21,561 bases of DNA from an uncultured Clostridia bacterium (GTDB lineage: Bacteria > Bacillota > Clostridia > TANB77 > CAG-508): contig CAKPJC010000027.1 in assembly GCA_934162535.1 (NCBI GenBank), forward strand, positions 1 to 21,561, given 5' to 3'. The notes below the pieces were generated by a model, which was given only the letters and a program-made list of their open reading frames with translations, was not told the DNA's origin and searched no databases. The first letter of the stretch is position 1, and the number at the start of each line of letters is the position of its first letter. Of this stretch, positions 13,996 to 21,200 are shown piece by piece. A program made the translations under genes and the position numbers.

Positions 13996-14079
13996 AGAAA
14001 AATTGAAAATTTTTCTTTGATTTGTTCTCGCCCGATTTGAATTTTCGACTAAAAGGAGAAAATCTCAAAGGGCTAGCGA
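13996..14079. other. Two strong hairpins in the spacer upstream of adhE
   Basis: First hairpin: AAGAAAAATT (13996-14005) with AATTTTTCTT (14009-14018), loop GAA. Second: a bulged stem from 14029 to 14079 made of TCGC/GCGA, CC/GG, TTTGA/TCAAA and TTTTC/GAAAA around an 11-nt loop. There is no gene in 13965-14115, and the second hairpin is GC-richer than its surroundings. It could be a small RNA, an inactive repeat element or a regulatory fold; I do not recognise it. Confidence 0.6.
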
Positions 14080-14115
14080 TTGTAGCTTTTTATATAAATA
14101 CTTTCCTAGTATATA

Positions 14116-14150
14116 AAAATAGCCTTGTATATTTATACAAGACTATTTTT
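14116..14150. terminator. Bidirectional intrinsic terminator
   Basis: AAAAATAG and CTTGTAT (14116-14130) pair with ATACAAG and CTATTTTT (14135-14150), with one unpaired base on each side. It lies just downstream of the small hydrophobic gene on the minus strand and can also stop rightward transcription. Confidence 0.85.
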
Positions 14151-14166
14151 AGAAGATACTACTGAG

Positions 14167-14345
14167 TTATAGGACAATCAAAGTAATTATTACGAAAATA
14201 ATAATTAGAAATCCTATAAGCATTTTCGCTGCAAGCCAGAATGATAATGCAATGAACTTTAATATTCCCCATGCTATCGCAATGATGAGAATGCAAAGCA
14301 GAATCACTGGCACAGTACCTAATGCTAACAACGTTGCTACCCCAT
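14167..14345 (-). pseudogene. Small hydrophobic membrane protein gene with a frame break at the third codon
   Basis: On the minus strand a perfect promoter and AGGAGG (ending about 8 nt before) lead to ATG GGG TAG at 14345, a stop after two codons. One extra G in the GGGG run would instead open a frame of 59 codons ending at 14167, encoding a very hydrophobic protein with two membrane segments (LLALGTVPVILLCILIIAIA, then KMLIGFLIIIFVIITLIVL). Without that change the frame can only start at a TTG at 14331 with no ribosome site, giving 54 residues. It may be a decayed gene, a sequencing error in a homopolymer, or a programmed event. Its codons are less AT-biased than those of its neighbours. 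A terminator follows closely. The family is not recognised. Confidence 0.5.
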
Positions 14346-14384
14346 ATAGTTTCCTCCTTTTTATGTAATTTTTAACATGTAATT

Positions 14385-14414
14385 ATTATATCATATCTTT
14401 TTGTTTTATGTCAA
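14385..14414 (-). promoter_or_regulatory. Perfect-consensus promoter of the small hydrophobic gene
   Basis: On the minus strand TTGACA (14414-14409), an 18-nt spacer and TATAAT (14390-14385). Both hexamers match consensus exactly; the -35 box lies just beyond the hpf stop codon. Confidence 0.75.
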
Positions 14415-14419
14415 TTGTT

Positions 14420-14944
14420 TTATGCCTCTGGCTCTATAATACCATAATTTTTTCCGTCTTTTAGTTTATGAATAACATTTACTTTTCCTGTTTCAACATT
14501 TACAAATGTTAAAAACATTTGTGTTGGTCTTTCTTGTAATTTTAGTTTTGCATCTTCAGGTGTCATTGGTTTAATATCATAGTATTCTACTTTTAGTATC
14601 TCATCTCTTACTTCATTTCTTGGTTGTTCTACTTCTAATACTTTTAGTGTAGAGTCTTTTAACATTCTTTCCTTTTTTGTTTTTGCTTTTCTTATTTGAC
14701 CTTCTAATATGTCTATATCTTTGTCAATTGATGCATATAAGTCCTTATCCTCTGTTACAGCTCTATACATGTCTCCATTTGCAGATATTACCATTTCTGC
14801 TATTTGTGCATTTCTTTCTGTTTTTACTGTTACGTCTGCTGATGCATTTTCAAAGTATTTATCTATCCTTTCTAGCTTTCTTTCTACATATTCGTTGATT
14901 GCTTCTGTTATCTTTAGTTCCTTTCCTATTATTTTTATTTCCAT
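14420..14944 (-). CDS. hpf: Ribosome hibernation promoting factor, long form
   Basis: The protein has 174 residues from the ATG at 14944, chosen because GAGGAG lies 8 nt upstream; a longer in-frame start overlaps that site. Long HPF dimerises 70S ribosomes into inactive 100S particles in stationary phase. The N-terminal S30AE domain (about 1-95) begins MEIKIIGKELKITEAINEYVERKL, shown here by its first residues MEIKIIGK, and contains a typical basic helix (IRKAKTKKER). The C-terminal dimerisation domain (about 118-174) has VKYYD-like VEYYDIKPMTPEDA and QMFLTFVNVETGKVNVIH, close to the family pattern. It stands alone behind its own promoter, which is divergent from the Ser/Asn-rich gene. Confidence 0.95.
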   Translation of the reverse strand: MEIKIIGKELKITEAINEYVERKLERIDKYFENASADVTVKTERNAQIAEMVISANGDMYRAVTEDKDLYASIDKDIDILEGQIRKAKTKKERMLKDSTLKVLEVEQPRNEVRDEILKVEYYDIKPMTPEDAKLKLQERPTQMFLTFVNVETGKVNVIHKLKDGKNYGIIEPEA

Positions 14945-14990
14945 AAAAATCGCTCCTCTCATTTTTGTTTTATTTTTTAGGTATACCTAT

Positions 14991-15019
14991 ATTATAACTT
15001 TATTTGATATTTTTGGCAA
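14991..15019 (-). promoter_or_regulatory. Promoter of hpf, with an adjacent palindrome
   Basis: On the minus strand TTGCCA (15019-15014), a 17-nt spacer and TATAAT (14996-14991). AGGTATACCT (14980-14989), a perfect 10-bp palindrome, lies at about the transcription start and could be an operator. Confidence 0.7.
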
Positions 15020-15058
15020 GGTTTTCTAGAATTTTTTCATTTTTTGCATTTGTTTTAA

Positions 15059-15087
15059 TTGACTTTTTTATATGATTTTGGTATTAT
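15059..15087 (+). promoter_or_regulatory. Promoter of the Ser/Asn-rich exported protein
   Basis: TTGACT (15059-15064), a 17-nt spacer and TATTAT (15082-15087), about 30 nt before the start codon. It is back to back with the hpf promoter. Confidence 0.7.
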
Positions 15088-15117
15088 TATATTGTAAATT
15101 TCTTAGGAGGTACACAA

Positions 15118-15492
15118 ATGTCAAAATATTTAAAAATAATAACAACAGTAGCAATATCTTTAATGGTAGTATTAGGCTGTTCTAATGTTTTTGGAGCTGT
15201 TGATATGAATCTAAATTCAAATTCAAGTAACAGTGCTGGAAATACTAATACAAGTAATAATTCTAGTACCAACAATAGTTCAAATACAAATAATGGCTCT
15301 AATACAAATAATAATTCTAATTCAACAAAAGAAACTTCATCAACAAGTAAAAGCTCAACATCACTTTCTACTGCTGTAAGTACTTCCGACTTTGATTTAG
15401 AATTAACAAATATTCTTACTATTGTAGTAATAGTAATTGGAGTTCTATTAATATTATTAGGTATTGCAATTTTAATAAGATTAAAATCATAA
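15118..15492 (+). CDS. Exported Ser/Asn/Thr-rich protein with C-terminal membrane anchor
   Basis: The protein has 124 residues, with AGGAGG at 15104-15109. An N-terminal signal peptide (about 1-27) contains VLGC, which could be a lipobox, and also FGA as a possible type I signal peptidase site. Residues about 31-85 are almost only Ser, Asn and Thr, a low-complexity linker. Residues about 98-120 are a membrane segment ending in IRLKS, whose basic tail would sit in the cytoplasm. The product is therefore a short, tethered, hydrophilic loop outside the cell. No domain is recognised. The signal, linker and anchor layout resembles small envelope proteins of gut Clostridia. A clear promoter and terminator make it a single-gene unit. 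Confidence 0.75.
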   Translation: MSKYLKIITTVAISLMVVLGCSNVFGAVDMNLNSNSSNSAGNTNTSNNSSTNNSSNTNNGSNTNNNSNSTKETSSTSKSSTSLSTAVSTSDFDLELTNILTIVVIVIGVLLILLGIAILIRLKS

Positions 15493-15497
15493 AAATT

Positions 15498-15527
15498 ACC
15501 AGAAGTGTTTTTACTTCTGGTTTTATT
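15498..15527. terminator. Terminator between the Ser/Asn-rich gene and sleB
   Basis: ACCAGAAGT (15498-15506) pairs with ACTTCTGGT (15513-15521), followed by TTTTATT. On the other strand it is followed by AATTTTTA, so it may serve both converging genes. Confidence 0.87.
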
Positions 15528-15551
15528 ATAATCGCTATGTCATTTATTACT

Positions 15552-16232
15552 TTACTTACAAAATCTATGTTTTCCTATCACAACTGTTACAGGTCTTGAC
15601 CATATCCATGCATTTTTTGCAGTATTAGGGTTAAAATAATATATTGCACCATATGATGGATCCCATCCATTTAATGCATCTTGTGCTGCTTTTTTTGCTG
15701 TACTGTCTGGCGTTAAATTAATTTGTCCATCATCTACTGCTGTAAATGCCCCACTTTGATATATAACACCTGCTATTGTATTTGGAAATTTACTACTTTT
15801 TACTCTATTTAATATTACTGCACCAACTGCAACTTGTCCAGAATATGGCTCTCCTCGTGCTTCTGCATATATTGCTTTTGCTAATAATGTAACATTTGAT
15901 GAATTGTTTGTCGTGGTACTTCCTCCACTATTTGAACTTGATTGTATTCCCATTGCATTTAATGTTTTTGGTCCTGCAATTCCATCTACTGATAACCCAT
16001 TTTTTTGTTGAAATTTCTTTACGGCATTTACTGTTCTACTTCCATATATTCCATCAATATTTCCGTCATAATATCCCCATCTTTTTAATTTTTCTTGTAT
16101 TGACCTAACTTCACTACCATTTGAACCATATTTTGATAATGCTTCTACATTATTGTTTTGCATTGATAAAGTTGTTATTAATAAAACTATTAAACTTATA
16201 AGACATATACTGGCAAATATCTTCTTTTTCAT
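15552..16232 (-). CDS. sleB: Spore cortex-lytic enzyme SleB-type hydrolase
   Basis: The protein has 226 residues; a rather weak site, AAAGGGTG, precedes the ATG at 16232. A signal peptide (about 1-24) leads to a peptidoglycan-binding domain (about 36-95, GSEVRSIQEKLKRWGYYDG and FQQKNGL.VDG.AG type repeats), a Ser/Thr/Asn linker (98-113) and a Hydrolase_2 domain (about 115-225) with YAEARGE, where Glu124 is the likely catalytic acid, and GAVILNRV. SleB is a lytic transglycosylase that degrades muramic-delta-lactam-containing cortex during spore germination. Related CwlJ/YkvT hydrolases share the catalytic domain, but the PG-binding domain favours SleB. It lies 76 nt after rnhA and may have its own late forespore promoter. 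Confidence 0.88.
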   Translation of the reverse strand: MKKKIFASICLISLIVLLITTLSMQNNNVEALSKYGSNGSEVRSIQEKLKRWGYYDGNIDGIYGSRTVNAVKKFQQKNGLSVDGIAGPKTLNAMGIQSSSNSGGSTTTNNSSNVTLLAKAIYAEARGEPYSGQVAVGAVILNRVKSSKFPNTIAGVIYQSGAFTAVDDGQINLTPDSTAKKAAQDALNGWDPSYGAIYYFNPNTAKNAWIWSRPVTVVIGKHRFCK

Positions 16233-16265
16233 TTTATCTTATCACCCTTTTTGTGTATTTTATGT

Positions 16266-16295
16266 TATTTTGCACATTCAGGGCATTTTTATACA
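16266..16295 (-). promoter_or_regulatory. Possible sigma-G-like promoter of sleB
   Basis: On the minus strand TGTATAA (16295-16289), a 16-nt spacer and CAAAATA (16272-16266, one mismatch to CATNNTA). In Bacillus sleB is expressed from sigma-G in the forespore, so this fits, but the match is weak in AT-rich DNA. Confidence 0.3.
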
Positions 16296-16308
16296 TTTTT
16301 TACTTTTT

Positions 16309-16746
16309 TTATAAATTTGTTATTGCATTTCTTGCCATTTCATCACATCTGTTGTTATATTCATTATCACTATGACCTTTTACTTTTATAAATTCTACTT
16401 TATGTTTTTGGGTTAATTCATATAATTCTTGCCATAATTCTTTATTTTTTACGTTTTCACCACTTGCTGTTTTCCATCCTTTTTTTATCCAATTGTATAT
16501 CCAGCCTTGTTTAAACGCATTTACAACATATGCACTATCGCTATATACTTGTACATCGCTTTCTACTTTTAAACATTTTAGGGCTTCTAGTACTGCTGTT
16601 ATTTCCATTATATTATTTGTTGTGTTTTTCATTCCACCTGATATTTCTTTTTTTGCATTTTTGTACATTAATATTGCACCCCAGCCACCTGGTCCCGGAT
16701 TGCCTGAACAAGCTCCATCTGTATATATTATTATTTTTTCTCCCAT
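16309..16746 (-). CDS. rnhA: Ribonuclease HI
   Basis: The protein has 145 residues, typical for RNase HI, with GGAAGG before the ATG at 16746. It cleaves the RNA strand of RNA-DNA hybrids during replication and R-loop removal. All active-site residues are visible: Asp10 in YTDGACSGNPGPGG, Glu48 in NIMEIT, Asp70 in YSDSAY and Asp135 in NRCDEMA, plus His125 in KGHSDNEYNN. The basic helix region (WIYNWIKKGWKTASG) is also present. No N-terminal hybrid-binding domain is attached. It is upstream of sleB on the same strand and divergent from tmcAL. Confidence 0.96.
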   Translation of the reverse strand: MGEKIIIYTDGACSGNPGPGGWGAILMYKNAKKEISGGMKNTTNNIMEITAVLEALKCLKVESDVQVYSDSAYVVNAFKQGWIYNWIKKGWKTASGENVKNKELWQELYELTQKHKVEFIKVKGHSDNEYNNRCDEMARNAITNL

Positions 16747-16874
16747 TTTTATCCTTCCTTTACTTTTTACATAAGATTTTCAACTTTTTTCTTTATAAGT
16801 ATTTGTTTTTTTCATAATTTGTGATAAGATTATATCAATAAATTTAGAATATTTCAATGTTTTTAGGAGGTTTT

Positions 16875-18116
16875 ATGAGTAATGTACTAGGAATTGTATC
16901 TGAATACAATCCATTTCATAATGGTCATCTTCACCATTTAAACGAATCAAAAAGAATAACTCATTCAGATTATTCCATAGCAATAATGACAGGTAATTTT
17001 ACTCAAAGAGGTGAAGTATCAATTATAAGTAAATGGTCAAAAACTAAAATGGCTATTGAAAGTGGTGTTGATTTAGTAATTGAATTACCTACTCTTTATG
17101 CAATATCTAGTGCTGAAAATTTCGCACAAGGTGCTGTTAAGATTTTAAATTCACTTGGTATAGTAGATTATTTATCTTTTGGCAGTGAATGTGATGATAT
17201 TTCAATTTTGAATGATATTGCTACTGTTTTGTGTGCTGAACCAGAAGAATATAAAACTTTGCTTTCACATGAATTAAGTAAAGGTGTATCTTATCCAAAA
17301 GCTCGTGAAAAAGCTTTGATGATGTATCTTAATAATGTTCGTAGATTTGCAAATGTACTCTCTTCTCCTAATAATATTTTAGGTATAGAATATTTAAAAG
17401 CATTAAAAAGACAAAAAAGCACTATTGAACCTATAACAATAAAAAGAGAGGGTTCTAATCATAATGAACATACTATTCTACATTCTGCTAAATATGCTAG
17501 TGGTAGTGCTATCAGAAATGCTTGTGTTTCTAATAATACTTCTATTTTAAGTAATGTTATGCCAGAATCTTCTTATGAGATTTTGCTTAATGATATTAAA
17601 CATGGTAATATTGTACAAGATATTTCTTGTTTTGATAAAGAAATTATTTATACTTTGAGAAAAATGTCTGTTGAAGAAATTGCAAATCTTCCAGATGTTT
17701 CTGAAGGTTTACAGTTTTTAATTAAAAATGCAGCAAATTCTTGTAATAGTGTTGTTGAACTTTTGTCTATGGTTGATACAAAAAGATATACTAAAACTAG
17801 AATTCAACGTATTCTTCTTTATGCAATACTTGGCATTACTAAAAAAGATATACAAGTTTCAAAAAATGTTATTCCTTATATTAGAATTCTAGGTTTTAAT
17901 GATAAGGGTAAAGGTATTCTTAGTGAACTTTCTCGCAGAAATAAAAAACTCGAATTAGTTTCTTCTGTTAAAAAGTTTATGGATAAAGGACCTAATAAAA
18001 ATTTGAAACTTCTTATGGAAAAAGATATTTGGGCATCTAATGTTTATACTCTTGGGTTTGAATATGAATCTAAGGCTAATTTGGATTATACTGAAAAGTT
18101 AATTACTTATGATTAA
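16875..18116 (+). CDS. tmcAL: tRNA(Met) cytidine acetate ligase TmcAL
   Basis: The protein has 413 residues from the ATG at 16875, set by AGGAGG at 16865-16870; an earlier in-frame ATG at 16857 overlaps that site. TmcAL (formerly YlbM) forms N4-acetylcytidine at the wobble position of elongator tRNA-Met using acetate and ATP. The N-terminal nucleotidyltransferase-like domain has GIVSEYNPFHNGH (HNGH at 15-18, the HIGH-type motif), MTGNFTQRGE and VIELPT. NNILGIEYLKAL and ASGSAIR follow in the middle, and a helical C-terminus binds tRNA. Only a weak promoter is seen (TTGTTT and TAAGAT at about 16804-16831). Its codons end in T more often than those of leftward genes. Confidence 0.95.
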   Translation: MSNVLGIVSEYNPFHNGHLHHLNESKRITHSDYSIAIMTGNFTQRGEVSIISKWSKTKMAIESGVDLVIELPTLYAISSAENFAQGAVKILNSLGIVDYLSFGSECDDISILNDIATVLCAEPEEYKTLLSHELSKGVSYPKAREKALMMYLNNVRRFANVLSSPNNILGIEYLKALKRQKSTIEPITIKREGSNHNEHTILHSAKYASGSAIRNACVSNNTSILSNVMPESSYEILLNDIKHGNIVQDISCFDKEIIYTLRKMSVEEIANLPDVSEGLQFLIKNAANSCNSVVELLSMVDTKRYTKTRIQRILLYAILGITKKDIQVSKNVIPYIRILGFNDKGKGILSELSRRNKKLELVSSVKKFMDKGPNKNLKLLMEKDIWASNVYTLGFEYESKANLDYTEKLITYD

Positions 18117-18124
18117 TACATACT

Positions 18125-18157
18125 AAAAAGTTGGAACATTTCACTCCAACTTTTTTT
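18125..18157 (+). terminator. Terminator of tmcAL
   Basis: AAAAAGTTGGA (18125-18135) pairs with TCCAACTTTTT (18145-18155), followed by more T. The run of A before the stem means it could also work leftward. Confidence 0.92.
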
Positions 18158-18237
18158 GCTTTTGGGTATCACAAGATATATACATTATTCCATCTATAAT
18201 TTCTTTTTTGGTTACTATTAATTTTTTTGCATGATAC

Positions 18238-18271
18238 AAAAAAAGACTCTGTCTATTCAAAGTCTTTTTTT
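18238..18271. terminator. Terminator of the Cna-B/vWA gene
   Basis: AAAAAAAGACT (18238-18248) pairs with AGTCTTTTTTT (18261-18271) around a 12-nt loop. It lies 12 nt beyond the stop codon of the leftward gene and is nearly symmetric, so it can work in both directions. Confidence 0.9.
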
Positions 18272-18283
18272 GCCTCCATTTAT

Positions 18284-21200
18284 TTAATTATTTAACAAAG
18301 AAACTTGATAATATGTTATTTCAATTGTTTTCTTATTTTTAAACATATCTGCGTTTAAGTCCATGTAATATTTAGAACCTGTTTGTGTAACAACATTATT
18401 GTCCTTTAATTCTTGTACCGTGTATTCTGTTGCCTCTCCATTTATTTTTATTTCGATTTTCTTTTCTATGTCTAAGTGTTCAAGTTCTATTATTGCTGTG
18501 TCAACATCAATATTCGTTGTCTTTGTTGTTTCTTTTTCATATGTTTTTATGCTTTCCATTGTTTTCTTTAATATATTTTTTAGTTTTTCTTCATCCATAT
18601 TACCTATAAATGCTCCATCTGAGTAAGAATAGTAGTTTAATTTGTCATTTTTAAATGTATTTTTTCCATTTTCTAATATATTCTCATAGTTTTGTTTCAT
18701 TAAGTTATATATTCCATAAGTTTTTGTCCAAGAATTACTTTTGCTACAGTCTGTTACATTCTGATCATCAGGATTCAATAGTGTGTTTGCATATAAATCA
18801 GTATCTTTCATTCCTATTCCTATTGTAAAGAATCTAGCAATATCAGTATTTGTTTTTGTTTTATATGCTTTATTTACTTCATCTTTATAGTGTTTTGCTG
18901 ACATTATTGTATAGAATGCACTTTTTGAAGTAGAATTTGAACCATCACCATAGTTACCATTACTATTATAACCTCCAACATTTGAATAATTTTGTGTACT
19001 TCTTGTTGGTTCTCCATCTGTTAATAGGATAATTACAGGTATTCTACCTTCTTCATGTGATGAATTTATTAATAAGTTTGCTCCATCTCTTATTCCTGCT
19101 TGAGTATATGTTGCACCTTCTACATATCTATAATTTGTTATTTTTGTACCAGATGAATTTTTAGCATTTGCTTGTATATATGTGCTATTATATCCTTCTT
19201 CTAAATTAATAAATTCATTATTTTCTGCTGTATAATAATCTAATCCAAGTATTACTGATGAGTGACTCTCATTTCCACCATATGCACTACTATATCCAAC
19301 AACACCTACTCTATTATTTTCATTTTCTAATATAGTAGCCATTGTACTATTCAAAGCATTTACCATAGTTTGAGCTTTTTTCACATTGTTATATTTTTCA
19401 TTCATACTTCCAGATGTATCTATTACAAATACAAAATCAAGTTTACTATTAAATTTTTCTTCGTTCATAACTGATTTTACTACATTTTTGTTTACTATAA
19501 CATTTTGATATTTGTTTGTAATTGTAAATCCAGTTTCACTATTTCCTGTTATTGATGTAATATATCTATCAACTGCTCTTTCTTTAATACTATATTCTAT
19601 TAATTTTCCTGCTTTATATTTTGGTAAGTCGTTAAATGCTCCCTTCCATCCATTTGCTGATGTTATCGCTATTGTTTTTACTTTTGAAGTACCTGCATAT
19701 AAATCTACTATGATTTTATCTCCTCTTGCTTCTATATAGTCATTGTCTTTCCATTCTTTTGTTACAGGAATGTTTATAGTTTCTGGTGTATGTGTATTTT
19801 TTATTTTATACACATATGAATTTTCTGTTTTCTCCTCAAGTGTAATTTCTGGTTGTTGTTCATTATTTTCATTGTAATTTTCTACAGTATTTTCTGATAC
19901 TGTGTAATTTATTTTTTGACCTGCTTTGTATTTAGCTAATCCTGACCATGTATATGTCCAGTTTCCACTATTATCTGGTGTTATTGTTGCTATTAAATCA
20001 TTATTGTTAGCATCTTTTGCTTGATTTCCATCAGCTAATAGTCTTACTGTTATTGAACCTGGTCTTTTTCCATCTCTATTACTATCATCATTCCATTCTT
20101 TATTTACTGTTACACTTGTTGTTTCTGGTGTATGACTGTTTGTTACTGTGTAATCATATCCATTTTCTGCTGTTTGATTGTTTGGTACTACACTTACTGA
20201 ATATCCTGTCTTAACATTGTTTTCAACTACAGTATATTCTATTTTTTGACCTGCTTTATTCTTGTCTAGTCCAGACCATGTATATGCCCATTTATTTCCT
20301 TCATTTAGTGTTATCGTTCTTGTGACTGTTCCTGGTATTGTTACATTTTCTTTTTCTCCATTTGTATTTGTTATTGTTGCAGTTAATGTTATGCTTACTG
20401 AGTCTGGTCTTATTCCATCTTGGTTGTCTGCATCAGTCCAAACTTTGTTTACTTTTACACTTGTTTTCTCTGGTGTATAGCTGTTTGTTACTGTGTAATC
20501 ATATCCATTTGCTGTTGTTTGATTGTTTTGTTTTATGCTTACTGTATATCTTTCATCTTCATTATTTTCAGCTACAATATATTTGATTTCTTTACCATTT
20601 TTATATTTGTCTAATCCAGCCCATGTATATGTCCAGGTATTTCCTTCATTTAAAGTTATTGTTTTAATTGCTTCTGGTATTGTTATTGTTTCTTCTTTTC
20701 CGTCTGAATTTGTTACTGTTGCATCTAATGTTATGTTTACTGAGTCTGGTCTTATTCCGTCTTGGTTGTTTCCGTCTATCCATTCTTTGTTTACTGTTAC
20801 ACTTGTTTTTTCTATTTCATGTGTATTTGTTATTGTTCCAACATATCCATTTGTTGTTGTTCCTAATGATGTTGGTATACTTGTAGTATATCCATCTACA
20901 GCATCTTCTAATACTGTGTAGTTTATTAATTGACCTGCTTTGTATTTAGCTAATCCTGACCATGTATATGTCCAGTTTCCACTATTGTCTGGTGTTATTG
21001 TTGCATCTTTCACTTTTGTTCCATCTGCTAATAATCTTACTGTTATTGAATCTGGTCTTTTTCCATCTTGGTTTCCGTTATCATACCATTCTTTATTTAC
21101 TGTTACACTTGTTGTTGCTGGTGTATGACTGTTTGTTACTGTCATTCCTTCTACTGTTTTTGTATATCCTGTTGTTACTATTTCTTCATCAACTGTATAT

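Noticed and set aside
13915..14000. Rex operator upstream of adhE
   Set aside because: TTGTTC with downstream A-rich sequence is suggestive, but the inverted half TTAACAA is absent.
18158..18237. Possible small gene between the tmcAL and Cna-B/vWA terminators
   Set aside because: No start codon with a ribosome site and no frame of useful length; I see nothing in it.
18284..18400. Sortase sorting signal at the end of the Cna-B/vWA protein
   Set aside because: No LPxTG, NPxTx or similar motif, no hydrophobic stretch and no basic tail in the last 80 residues.
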